Assembly: GCA_904397865.1 (NCBI GenBank)
Contig: CAJFOS010000014.1
Location: forward strand, 62,001-126,000
DNA length: 64,000 nucleotides
Source: Candidatus Allochristensenella caecavium
GTDB taxonomy: Bacteria > Bacillota > Clostridia > Christensenellales > QAND01
Reading direction: 5' to 3'
Each line of letters starts with the position of its first letter. Position 1 is the first letter of the stretch. A program made the position numbers and the translations under genes. The notes below the pieces were generated by a model that searched no databases, had not been told where the DNA came from, and saw nothing but the letters and a program-made list of their open reading frames with translations. Shown here piece by piece: positions 53,049 through 60,673 of this stretch.

Positions 53049-53049
53049 G

Positions 53050-53646
53050 ATGATGTGGTTGTATCGGGTTGGCTGGCCAGTTGTATGGGTATTCACTAAG
53101 CTGTTTTTTCGATTAAAAATCGTGCGTCAGGCACCGCTTCCGCAGGGACCGGTCATTTTGTGCTGCAATCATTTTCACATGCTTGACCCCTTGAATACGG
53201 CCATGATTACGCGCCGTCAAGTATTCTATATGGCCAAAAAGGAATTATTTGAACATAAGTTTGTCGGTTGGCTGATTACGCATTTAGGGGCCTTTCCCGT
53301 GGACCGGAATAATAACGATGTTTCCTCTATGCGCAAGAGCTTGGCGCTTCTCAAAGAAGGGAAGATTCTCGGCATTTATCCAGAGGGGACACGCAGCAAA
53401 GACGGGCAGGTGCATGCGTTTCATTCTGGTGCAGCTATGTTTGCACTCCGTACAGGGGCTGCGCTGGTACCCGTTGGCTTTTCCAACCCATACAAACTGG
53501 GGAAAAAGGTAAAAATGCTGGTCGGCGCGCCGATGGATATATCGGACTTTGCCGGCCATAAACCTACTTCTGAGGACATTCAGAGGCTCAACACACGTTT
53601 GCGCGAAACCGTTATCGCGCTCTGTGAACAGGCAAGGAGTCTTTAA
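53050..53646 (+). CDS. plsC: 1-acyl-sn-glycerol-3-phosphate acyltransferase
   Basis: Adds the second acyl chain to lysophosphatidic acid. The 198-residue membrane-associated protein has the HX4D motif in NHFHMLDP, a VDRNNND stretch, the EGTRS motif, and a hydrophobic N-terminus. The ATG at 53050 follows GAGGG. The stop overlaps the ispH start (TAATG). Confidence 0.94.
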   Translation: MMWLYRVGWPVVWVFTKLFFRLKIVRQAPLPQGPVILCCNHFHMLDPLNTAMITRRQVFYMAKKELFEHKFVGWLITHLGAFPVDRNNNDVSSMRKSLALLKEGKILGIYPEGTRSKDGQVHAFHSGAAMFALRTGAALVPVGFSNPYKLGKKVKMLVGAPMDISDFAGHKPTSEDIQRLNTRLRETVIALCEQARSL

Positions 53647-55820
53647 TGCAAATCATCGAGGGAAAATACAATGGTTTCTGTTTTGGCGTAAAAAGCGCCG
53701 TAGAAGCAGTGGAAGATGCATTGCGGGTGCAGAAACCCGTTTATACCTACGGCCCTATCATCCACAATCCGGCTGTTGTGGAACGTTTGCGTGCGCAAGG
53801 CGCCCTGGATGTGGATGATATTGAACAAATTCCACTAGGCGCTACGGTTGTCATTCGCAGCCACGGTGTACCGCCAACGGTATACGCGCATTGTACAAAA
53901 CGCGGGCTACATGTTGTCGATGCGACATGCCCATTTGTAGCGCGTATCCAGCGGCTTGTACGCGAAGCATACGCACGAGGCGAACAGGTGGTTATCGCAG
54001 GGCGGGCTGACCATCCCGAAGTTGTCGGTATCAACGGTTTTTGTGAAAACAATGCATGGATTGTACAAAACGCAGAACAGGCACGGGAGTTACAAGCGGG
54101 AACAACACCGCTTTACCTGGTAGCGCAAACTACGTTTATACCTGCTGAGTTCGCCAAAATCGAACAAGTGCTCCGGCAAAAGACAGCGTGTTTGACGGTT
54201 GAACATACCATTTGTCAGGCTACTTCACAGCGCCAAAAAGAGGCTGCCGATTTGGCCGGGCGATGCGATGCCATGCTTGTGGTCGGCGGCAAACATAGCT
54301 CCAACACCAAAAAATTATTGGAAATTTGTATGAAATTTTGTAAAAATTGCTTGATTGCAGAAAATGCAGACGAACTATGTGTTGAAAAACTGCCAATCGA
54401 TGGTATAATAGGGATTATTGCGGGTGCATCTACACCGCAGTGGTCAATCAGGGAGGTAATCGCCAGTATGAATGAACAAAATCTCAACATCACGCAGGCT
54501 GTAGAAGAAGTGCAGCCGGAATCCGCCACGGAAAATGCCGTGCAAGAAGAAGCCGTTGCCCAGAGCGTAGAACCGGTTGTCGAAGCGACTGCTGAACAGG
54601 CTCCCGTGCAAGAAGAAGAACGCGAGCTGACACCGGAAGAAAGCTTTGAACGCGACCTGGAAAAATCGCTTGTGCGTATTCGTCCGGGCCAAATCAAAAA
54701 GGGCACCATTGTACAAATCAATGGCGACGATGTATTTGTCAACATCGGCTATAAAGCGGATGGCATCATTCCACAAAAGGAACTGTCGACGGATCCGAAC
54801 GCTAAAGCAGCGGATTTGTTTGCCGTAGGCGATGAAGTGACGGTCGAGATTTTGAAGGTCAATGACGGAGAAGGCAATGTATTGCTTTCCAAAAAAGCGG
54901 TAGACCGTAAAAATGAAGACCGGCAGGCCATTGCCGACCTGGAAGATGGACGTTATTTTGACGTTACAGTCAAGCAGGCGGTTAAGAGCGGTGTGCTGGC
55001 TGAATATCGTGGTGCACGTGTATTTATTCCGGCTTCACAGCTGGATAATCGTTTTGTCGAAAATCTGGAGGAATTCGTCGGCAAAAAGTTAACGGTCAAG
55101 GCGATTGAAATCGATAAATCGCGGCGTCGTCTGGTTGCCAGCCGCCGGCAGGTGCTTCGTGAACAGGCTGCAGCTGCCAAGAAGGAAAAATACGCGTCCT
55201 TCAGCGCGGGGCAGCGCGTAAAGGGTATTGTACGCCGTATTACAGATTTTGGTGCTTTCACGGATATCGGTGGTGTGGACGGCTTGATTCATGTTACCGA
55301 CCTTTCTTGGGGACGCGTGAAACATCCGTCGGATATCGTCAAAGTGGGACAGGAAGTGGAAGTGGAAATTCTGTCCGTCAATCCGGAAACGGAGCGTATT
55401 GCGCTTGGCTATAAACAACTCCAACCCAAACCCTGGGACCATGCGGCAGAACGCTATCTGGTTGGCGATATTGTGGAAGGCACGGTGGACCGGATTGCCC
55501 CATTTGGTGCTTTTGTGGAATTGGAGCCGGGCCTGTTTGGCTTGGTGCATATTTCGCAGGTTGCAACGCGCCGGATTGAAAAGGTGGAGGATGAGCTTCG
55601 TGTGGGCGATGTCATCACCATTAAGGTAATGGATGTAGACCCGGAAGCCAAACGCATCAGCTTGAGCCGTCGCGCGGTGCTGCAGGAGGCCATGCCGCAG
55701 CGTTCGTATGCGCCGGCAGACGAGGAAGAATCTTATGAGCGCAATTATAAATTGCCGCCGGTAGAAGAAACGACAGTTTCTTTGGCAGATTTTTTCCCGG
55801 ATACGTTTAAAGAAGACTAA
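53646..55820 (+). CDS. ispH-rpsA: Bifunctional HMBPP reductase (IspH) / ribosomal protein S1 fusion
   Basis: Residues 1 to about 274 are IspH, the last enzyme of the MEP pathway, with the three iron-sulfur Cys at about 12, 95 and 191 (GFCFGVK, DATCPF, HTICQAT) and HGVPP. Residues 275-724 are an S1 protein with an acidic linker and four S1 domains (for example [17 protein letters not shown] and [17 protein letters not shown]). Fusions like this are known in Clostridia. The S1 part begins with an ATG at 54468 behind a GGGAGGT site, and a promoter-like site lies further upstream. dxs and ispA of the same pathway are in this window. Confidence 0.95.
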   Translation: MQIIEGKYNGFCFGVKSAVEAVEDALRVQKPVYTYGPIIHNPAVVERLRAQGALDVDDIEQIPLGATVVIRSHGVPPTVYAHCTKRGLHVVDATCPFVARIQRLVREAYARGEQVVIAGRADHPEVVGINGFCENNAWIVQNAEQARELQAGTTPLYLVAQTTFIPAEFAKIEQVLRQKTACLTVEHTICQATSQRQKEAADLAGRCDAMLVVGGKHSSNTKKLLEICMKFCKNCLIAENADELCVEKLPIDGIIGIIAGASTPQWSIREVIASMNEQNLNITQAVEEVQPESATENAVQEEAVAQSVEPVVEATAEQAPVQEEERELTPEESFERDLEKSLVRIRPGQIKKGTIVQINGDDVFVNIGYKADGIIPQKELSTDPNAKAADLFAVGDEVTVEILKVNDGEGNVLLSKKAVDRKNEDRQAIADLEDGRYFDVTVKQAVKSGVLAEYRGARVFIPASQLDNRFVENLEEFVGKKLTVKAIEIDKSRRRLVASRRQVLREQAAAAKKEKYASFSAGQRVKGIVRRITDFGAFTDIGGVDGLIHVTDLSWGRVKHPSDIVKVGQEVEVEILSVNPETERIALGYKQLQPKPWDHAAERYLVGDIVEGTVDRIAPFGAFVELEPGLFGLVHISQVATRRIEKVEDELRVGDVITIKVMDVDPEAKRISLSRRAVLQEAMPQRSYAPADEEESYERNYKLPPVEETTVSLADFFPDTFKED
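54382..54409 (+). promoter_or_regulatory. Internal promoter for the S1 half of ispH-rpsA
   Basis: TTGAAA (54382-54387), a 16-base spacer and TATAAT (54404-54409) with an extended -10 TGG. GGGAGGT (54451-54457) and ATG (54468) follow. The -10 uses two consecutive ATA Ile codons. Confidence 0.55.
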
Positions 55821-55860
55821 AAGGGGACATAATGTGAGTGACCTCACAATAACCCCCTTT
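55819..55860 (+). terminator. Extended hairpin after rpsA
   Basis: AAAAGGGG at the stop codon pairs with CCCCCTTT at 55853-55860, and an inner GTGAG/CTCAC stem closes the loop. It precedes a second terminator. Confidence 0.6.
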
Positions 55861-55865
55861 GATTG

Positions 55866-55902
55866 GCCCCTCGTTCCCAAGTGGATGAGGGGCGCTTTTT
55901 TT
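55866..55902 (+). terminator. Intrinsic terminator after rpsA
   Basis: GCCCCTC (55866-55872) pairs with GAGGGGC (55887-55893), followed by a run of seven T. Confidence 0.85.
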
Positions 55903-55917
55903 GTTCTGGCAGTATGA

Positions 55918-55946
55918 TTGACAACAGAGCGAAAGCGGCTTAAAAT
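55918..55946 (+). promoter_or_regulatory. Consensus sigma-A promoter upstream of the tRNA array
   Basis: TTGACA (55918-55923), a 17-base spacer and TAAAAT (55941-55946). No reading frame follows, only about 120 bases of AT-rich sequence and a second promoter. Confidence 0.7.
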
Positions 55947-56070
55947 AATAAAGCAAACATATAAAGCACGCGCAGGGCCGTTTGCCGTAAAAGAATCGAA
56001 AAGGAGAAAGGGAATACAGAAATTTCTTTTTATTTTTTACGGTGAAAAAATAAAAATTTGATTTTCCGTA
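55947..56070 (+). other. AT-rich noncoding segment between two promoters
   Basis: No protein gene is seen. CCGTAAAA (near 55985) can pair with TTTTTACGG (near 56034-56042), which would enclose an A/G-rich segment and end in a T-rich run, so a short RNA is possible. It may equally be just a tandem-promoter leader for the tRNA array. Confidence 0.35.
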
Positions 56071-56099
56071 TTGACAATCATACATTCTTACGGTATATT
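56071..56099 (+). promoter_or_regulatory. Promoter of the tRNA array
   Basis: TTGACA (56071-56076), a 17-base spacer and TATATT (56094-56099), 36 bases before the first tRNA. Confidence 0.8.
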
Positions 56100-56134
56100 A
56101 ACAAAGTCGCGTGCGAGAGAGGCGGCAGAATCTT

Positions 56135-56211
56135 CGGGGCGTGGCGCAGTTTGGTAGCGCGCATGCTTTGGGAGCATGAAGCCGGGGGTTCAAATCCCTT
56201 CGCCCCGACCA
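56135..56211 (+). tRNA. tRNA-Pro(TGG)
   Basis: 77-nt cloverleaf with acceptor CGGGGCG/CGCCCCG, anticodon TGG in CTTTGGGAG, and encoded CCA. Confidence 0.96.
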
Positions 56212-56220
56212 TTACAACAT

Positions 56221-56295
56221 GGCCCCTTGGTCAAGCGGTTAAGACACCGCCCTTTCACGGCGGTAACAGGAGTTCGAGTCTCCTAGGGGTCACCA
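56221..56295 (+). tRNA. tRNA-Glu(TTC)
   Basis: 75 nt, acceptor GGCCCCT/AGGGGTC with one G-U pair, anticodon TTC in CCTTTCACG, encoded CCA. Confidence 0.96.
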
Positions 56296-56311
56296 TTTTT
56301 TTCTTGGTTGT

Positions 56312-56388
56312 GGGCCCTTAGCTCAGTTGGTTAGAGCAGTCGGCTCATAACCGATCGGTCCGGGGTTCAAGTCCCTGAGGGCCCACCA
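56312..56388 (+). tRNA. tRNA-Met(CAT), probably elongator
   Basis: 77 nt, acceptor GGGCCCT/AGGGCCC, anticodon CAT in GCTCATAAC, encoded CCA. The paired first base pair argues against initiator tRNA. A tRNA-Ile with a modified C34 is the other possibility. Confidence 0.85.
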
Positions 56389-56402
56389 GTTTTCACAACC
56401 GT

Positions 56403-56479
56403 GGCCCGGTAGTTCAGATGGTTAGAATGCCAGCCTGTCACGCTGGAGGTCGAGGGTTCGAGCCCCTTCCGGGTCGCCA
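56403..56479 (+). tRNA. tRNA-Asp(GTC)
   Basis: 77 nt, acceptor GGCCCGG/CCGGGTC, anticodon GTC in CCTGTCACG, encoded CCA. Confidence 0.96.
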
Positions 56480-56498
56480 TCTTCTTCCAGAAGAGCTT

Positions 56499-56573
56499 GC
56501 TGGTGTAGCTCAACGGTAGAGCACCTGATTTGTAATCAGAAGGTTGCGGGTTCGATTCCCATCACCAGCTCCA
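56499..56573 (+). tRNA. tRNA-Thr(TGT)
   Basis: 75 nt, acceptor GCTGGTG/CACCAGC, anticodon TGT in ATTTGTAAT, encoded CCA. Confidence 0.96.
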
Positions 56574-56589
56574 CTGCAATATCATTCGT

Positions 56590-56674
<85 letters not shown>

Positions 56675-56682
56675 GTTTACAT

Positions 56683-56769
56683 GCGAGAATGGCGGAATTG
56701 GCAGACGCGCATGGTTCAGGTCCATGTGCTCGCAAGAGCATGCAGGTTCAAGTCCTGTTTCTCGCACCA
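56683..56769 (+). tRNA. tRNA-Leu(CAG)
   Basis: 87 nt with a long variable arm, acceptor GCGAGAA/TTCTCGC, anticodon CAG in GGTTCAGGTCC, encoded CCA. Confidence 0.95.
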
Positions 56770-56804
56770 TGGGTAAGTCCTTATGGGACTTACCCATTTC
56801 TTTT
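56770..56804 (+). terminator. Intrinsic terminator of the tRNA operon
   Basis: TGGGTAAGTCC (56770-56780) pairs perfectly with GGACTTACCCA (56786-56796), followed by TTTCTTTT. Its T-run touches the stop codon of the converging minus-strand gene. Confidence 0.93.
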
Positions 56805-57258
56805 ATGATTTGACAACGTCTTCATTCATTGCGGCAATCAATCCCCATATTAAAGAGCGAGGAATCATGAACTTGTTTGGTTCATGATTTCCTATTATGG
56901 TCCGATCTGAAAAAATAATAGAATTGTCAACAGTACAACTATGAACAAGGCCGCACCTGATCGTATGATAGATTATTTGTGTTATATCTACATATCCATC
57001 TTTATCTGGCTTAAGGCCCTCAATTTGACAATTAAGTTTAATTCTAATCTTTGATGCTTCAATACCCGGAAATCCAAATTTGCTTATTGTGCGAAAATGT
57101 CGTGAAATAAATTGTTTGTATCTATCTCCAACTGATAATTGAGGATGATTTTGGGCTGCACTAGCATCTATAGCGCAACAGACTAAGCAAAGCCCCTCAT
57201 CAAAATAATTGTTTTCATATAATAGCTGTGCCGCTTGAATAAAAGATTGTATACTCAT
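56803..57258 (-). CDS. Uncharacterised protein with possible HEPN-type R-x4-H motif
   Basis: I do not recognise this gene. It encodes 151 residues and is the only convincing minus-strand gene in the window. It has AAGGAGG nine bases before its ATG and a TATAAT at 57281-57286 on the same strand. The product looks helical: an N-terminal region with LLYENNYFDEGLCLVCCAIDA, then IRCGLVHSC near residue 107, which fits the R-x4-H signature of HEPN RNases. Codon use and composition are more AT-rich than the neighbours, which suggests transfer. It lies alone behind the tRNA array. A role in RNA cleavage is only a hypothesis. Confidence 0.7.
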   Translation of the reverse strand: MSIQSFIQAAQLLYENNYFDEGLCLVCCAIDASAAQNHPQLSVGDRYKQFISRHFRTISKFGFPGIEASKIRIKLNCQIEGLKPDKDGYVDITQIIYHTIRCGLVHSCTVDNSIIFSDRTIIGNHEPNKFMIPRSLIWGLIAAMNEDVVKS

Positions 57259-57751
57259 AGTTTATTGCCTCCTTGAGTTTATTATAATGCTTTAAGTAAT
57301 ATATCGATTGTGGTTGTTTTCCTCAAGTCCTATAATTCCACTCTGCCTTTTTGCTTTTTCACAAGAGATAAAGCGATGAAAATACTGCTTTGAGTTTTTA
57401 AATCACAATTGGCGTGTTTCTTTGCTTTAAAACCGTCTTGCGATGATTGTTTATCCGGATTCCCAAGCCTTTATAATACTGAACATTTACTATAGCGAAG
57501 AGATTTAAAAATAGGACCTGTATGGTCTATATTCTCATCAGTCCTTTGGCATTTACATTCCCAGCATAAGTTGGATTTTACAAGGGATGTGAGTATGTGA
57601 AGAGATAGTATAAAGGAAATGGCAATCAGGTACCTACATGGATGGCGGATTGTTTGTTAGGCCAGATACCTGCTTAATCAAAAAGAATACAGATAATTTT
57701 GATTTTCAAGGAAATATGTATGCAAGTAGAAATTGCCAATGAAATGAAAGA
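57259..57751. other. AT-rich intergenic islet without recognisable gene
   Basis: About 490 bases with no reading frame of convincing length. It contains the -10 of the minus-strand gene, a weak plus-strand promoter (TTGTTT 57447 and TATAAT 57472, 19-base spacer) and an ATG-initiated 34-codon frame at 57638 without a good ribosome site, perhaps a gene remnant. Its composition differs from the surrounding core genome. Confidence 0.6.
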
Positions 57752-57780
57752 TTGACAGGAAATCGAAAGGGGCGTATAAA
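57752..57780 (+). promoter_or_regulatory. Sigma-A promoter for fabT-degV
   Basis: TTGACA (57752-57757), a 17-base spacer and TATAAA (57775-57780). Initiation is expected near 57787. Confidence 0.75.
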
Positions 57781-57789
57781 GCCATATAG

Positions 57790-57802
57790 TTTGAATATCA
57801 AA
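57790..57802 (+). promoter_or_regulatory. FabT-box-like operator
   Basis: TTTGA-ATA-TCAAA, a perfect 5-bp inverted repeat. It matches the FabT operator type known from streptococci (TTTGA/TCAAA). It lies just downstream of the -10, over the predicted transcription start, where repressor binding would block initiation. Confidence 0.65.
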
Positions 57803-57825
57803 TTATTGTGCGGAGGACACCAACG

Positions 57826-58353
57826 ATGGAGGGAAAAGGAGAGGCCATCAATCGATTTTTGGTCGAAAATTTCAATACCATTCTACGATGGGAAGAAAAA
57901 ACACTGAGTGCTTATCACGATGGTCGTCTTTCGGTGAATGAATTTCATATCTTGGAAACGGTCTTTGCGGCTATGGCGGATAACCAAAATACGATGGGGG
58001 AAATTGCACGTCGGACGGGGGTTACAACCGGAACGCTGACCACATCTGTAAAAACCCTGGAGGGGAAGGGATATCTGCGCCGCGAAAAAGGAGAGGAAGA
58101 CCGGCGTGTGGTATGGCTGATGCCGACAGCGATGGCACAGGATGCAAATTATTACCATAAGTTGTTTCACAAACGGATGGTGACGGCGGTGATGGACAGC
58201 CTGGATGTACGTCAACTGGATACGCTGATTGCAACATTGGATATTTTGGCACAGCATTTTCATCAACTGGAAAGAAATACGGGGCAGGTAAATCCCCTGC
58301 GTGAGGAAGCGGAACCGACTCAGGCATTTGATGAAGCGGAACAGGAGTTTTAA
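57826..58353 (+). CDS. fabT: MarR-family regulator, FabT-like
   Basis: A 175-residue winged-helix regulator. The N-terminus (FLVENFNTILRWEEKTL), LSVNEFHILETV, GEIARRTGVTTGTLTTSVKTLEGKGYL and the wing EEDRRVV resemble FabT, which represses fatty-acid synthesis genes when charged with acyl-ACP. A FabT-type palindrome lies in its own promoter, so autoregulation is likely. The C-terminal 20 residues are a Glu/Pro-rich tail. The ATG at 57826 follows CGGAGG at nine bases; a GTG upstream overlaps that site. degV follows after 2 bases. Confidence 0.8.
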   Translation: MEGKGEAINRFLVENFNTILRWEEKTLSAYHDGRLSVNEFHILETVFAAMADNQNTMGEIARRTGVTTGTLTTSVKTLEGKGYLRREKGEEDRRVVWLMPTAMAQDANYYHKLFHKRMVTAVMDSLDVRQLDTLIATLDILAQHFHQLERNTGQVNPLREEAEPTQAFDEAEQEF

Positions 58354-58355
58354 TC

Positions 58356-59198
58356 ATGTCATTTTCCATTTTTATTGATAGTACGGCGGATATTCCCGCT
58401 GAGCGCGCCAAAGAGATGGGAATTGGTATTGTACCGTTGACCGTACGATTTGGGCAACAGGAATATAAAGACGGAATTGACCTGACGCCAGCCGCTTTTT
58501 TTGAAAAGTTGGCAACATGTGAAGAACTGCCGAAAACCAGCCAGGCGTCCGTACAGGCTTTTTTAGAAGCATTTGGGAATGTGGATGAAACAGATGATAT
58601 TTTGGGCATTTTCATCTCTGAGAAGCTGAGCGGAACCTATCAATCTGCTCACATTGCCAAGCAGACGCTGGAACGTAAGAACATTTTTTTGGTAGATACA
58701 GGCTCGGGTTCCTTCGGTTCCATGTTACTGATTGAAGAGGCTGTACGATTGCGTGCGCAGGGTATGTCGGCCAAGGAAACTGCACAGCAGCTTGAAGCGT
58801 TGAAAAAAAGGTTGTATATTTTTGCGGCGGTAGACACGTTGAAATATTTACAGAAAGGCGGACGTCTTCCTTCAACGATTGCAATTGTGGGTGGTCTGTT
58901 GAAAATTAAGCCGGTGCTGGGCGTGCATGACGGCGAGATTCATATGGCGGGCAAGGTACGAGGCAATGCATCAGCTTACCAGAAAATCGTGGAGATTGTA
59001 CAAAAACACGGCATTGATTTAACGTATCGACCTATCATTGGCGCGGCGCAATGTCCGGAACATGCAGCACAATTTACCCAAACGGTGCAACAGGGGTTGG
59101 GGTTGACGGAATGGGGCACATGCGAGATTGGTGTCGTAATAGGAACGCATACAGGGCCAGGATGTGTTGGAATCGCTTTTATTGCAAAAGATGAATAG
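58356..59198 (+). CDS. DegV-family fatty-acid-binding protein (FakB-like)
   Basis: A 280-residue DegV protein. These bind a fatty acid; FakB members present it to the kinase FakA for use in phospholipid synthesis. Recognised parts: DSTADIP at the N-terminus, TSQASVQAF, FISEKLSGTYQSA, DTGSGSFG, YLQKGGRL and the C-terminal HTGPGCVGIAF. Pairing with a FabT-like regulator suggests that uptake or sensing of outside fatty acids is co-regulated. FakA is not in the window. A terminator follows. Confidence 0.9.
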   Translation: MSFSIFIDSTADIPAERAKEMGIGIVPLTVRFGQQEYKDGIDLTPAAFFEKLATCEELPKTSQASVQAFLEAFGNVDETDDILGIFISEKLSGTYQSAHIAKQTLERKNIFLVDTGSGSFGSMLLIEEAVRLRAQGMSAKETAQQLEALKKRLYIFAAVDTLKYLQKGGRLPSTIAIVGGLLKIKPVLGVHDGEIHMAGKVRGNASAYQKIVEIVQKHGIDLTYRPIIGAAQCPEHAAQFTQTVQQGLGLTEWGTCEIGVVIGTHTGPGCVGIAFIAKDE

Positions 59199-59215
59199 GT
59201 GGAGATATCCGCACC

Positions 59216-59246
59216 AAAGAAGGCGAATTAAATTCGCCTTCTTTTT
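59216..59246 (+). terminator. Intrinsic terminator after degV
   Basis: AAGAAGGCGAAT pairs with ATTCGCCTTCTT and runs into further T. Confidence 0.9.
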
Positions 59247-59287
59247 GGTTTAACGCGGGGGAAAATCTGGCGGATAAGCACGAAAAC

Positions 59288-59296
59288 TGTTATAAT
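59288..59296 (+). promoter_or_regulatory. Extended -10 promoter for miaB
   Basis: TGT followed by TATAAT (59291-59296) with only a weak -35, 37 bases before the miaB start. Confidence 0.45.
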
Positions 59297-59332
59297 AACT
59301 TATTGCGAAACATCCGCTGGGGAGGACCCATT

Positions 59333-60658
59333 TTGATTACGTTAGAAGGAAAAAAATATTATATTCATACCTTTGGCTGCCAAATGAATGTGCGGGAAAG
59401 CGAGACTGCGGCCGGGATTCTGCAATCCTTGGGAATGCAGGCGACACAGACGATGGAGGATGCGCATGTAATTTTATTCAACACATGTTGCATTCGCGAT
59501 TTAGCGGAACGAAAGGCTTGGGGGGCGATTGGCGCTTCGCGCACGCGTAAGCAAGAAGACCCGCAGACGATTATTGGGGTATTTGGATGTATGATGGCGC
59601 AGGAAGGAGCTAATCAGGAAGTGAAGAAACGGTTTCCATTTGTGGATATCGTATTCGGCACCAATTCACTTCATGAGTTGAAACCGTTGCTGGAACAGGC
59701 GCGTAGAGGCATGCGCGTGCGCAAGGGACAGGTGGGTGACGCGCAGGAGGAATTTGCGCTGCCCGTTTTTCACAACAGCAAACCATCGGCGTTTGTGAAC
59801 ATTATCCACGGCTGCAATAATTTTTGCAGCTATTGTATTGTGCCCTATGTACGGGGCAGGGAGAAATCCAGGCCTATGACGTATATCGTGCAAGAGGTGG
59901 AAGAACTGGTGGCGCAAGGCTATCAAGAGGTTACGCTGCTTGGGCAGAACGTTAACAGCTATGGCAAGGACACAGGGGACGCTTCGTTCGCAGAACTGCT
60001 GCGCCGGCTGGACCAAACAGGAATGCCGCGCATTCGTTTCATGACATCGCATCCCAAGGACTTAACAGAGGAACTAATTGATACGATTGCGGATTGTAAG
60101 TCGGTATGCAAGCAGATTCACCTGCCTGTGCAAAGCGGAAGCAATGCTGTATTGAAGGCAATGAACCGCAAATATACGCGCGAGCATTATCTACATCTGA
60201 TTGAACGGATTCGTTATCGGATGCCAGAATGTGGAATCACAACGGATTTTATTGTGGGCTTTCCTTCGGAAACGGAAGCAGATTTTCAACAGACGCTGGA
60301 TTTGGTACGCCAGGTACGGTTTGACACAGCGTTTATGTTCGCTTTTTCACCGCGTAAAGGGACGCCAGCGGCAAGGATGGAAGGCGCGTTGAGTGCGGAG
60401 GAAAAACAAAGGCGATTGGCGGAACTGATTGCTGTGCAGCGGGAGATTACTATGGATGTGCACAAGAGCCTGGTGGGGCGCGAAGAAATGGTGTTGATTG
60501 AACACACTAGCCGCCGCAGCGACAAGCAACTGACAGGTAAAGATGAACGGGGACGGACCGTCAACCTGAATGGAGATTTATCATTGATTGGGCAGATGGT
60601 GCCAGTACGTATCGTGCGGGCCAATGCCAATTCGGTTTTTGCAGAACGGATAGGTTAA
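59333..60658 (+). CDS. miaB: tRNA-2-methylthio-N6-dimethylallyladenosine synthase MiaB
   Basis: Radical-SAM methylthiotransferase acting on A37 of tRNAs. The 441-residue protein has an N-terminal UPF0004 domain with Cys (GCQMN, CCIRD, GCMMAQ), the radical-SAM triad CNNFCSYC, the PYVRGREKSR motif and a C-terminal TRAM domain. The TTG at 59333 lies seven bases after GGGGAGG; a start upstream would include that site. mutS follows after 15 bases; miaB-mutS-mutL is a common Clostridia order. Confidence 0.94.
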   Translation: MITLEGKKYYIHTFGCQMNVRESETAAGILQSLGMQATQTMEDAHVILFNTCCIRDLAERKAWGAIGASRTRKQEDPQTIIGVFGCMMAQEGANQEVKKRFPFVDIVFGTNSLHELKPLLEQARRGMRVRKGQVGDAQEEFALPVFHNSKPSAFVNIIHGCNNFCSYCIVPYVRGREKSRPMTYIVQEVEELVAQGYQEVTLLGQNVNSYGKDTGDASFAELLRRLDQTGMPRIRFMTSHPKDLTEELIDTIADCKSVCKQIHLPVQSGSNAVLKAMNRKYTREHYLHLIERIRYRMPECGITTDFIVGFPSETEADFQQTLDLVRQVRFDTAFMFAFSPRKGTPAARMEGALSAEEKQRRLAELIAVQREITMDVHKSLVGREEMVLIEHTSRRSDKQLTGKDERGRTVNLNGDLSLIGQMVPVRIVRANANSVFAERIG

Positions 60659-60673
60659 TTGTAGGAGGTTTCG

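Noticed and set aside
56312-56388. Initiator tRNA-fMet
   Set aside because: The first acceptor pair is G-C; bacterial initiators have an unpaired first position.
56683-57825. tRNA-Leu as attachment site of an integrated element
   Set aside because: No integrase and no second copy of the tRNA 3' end were found downstream.
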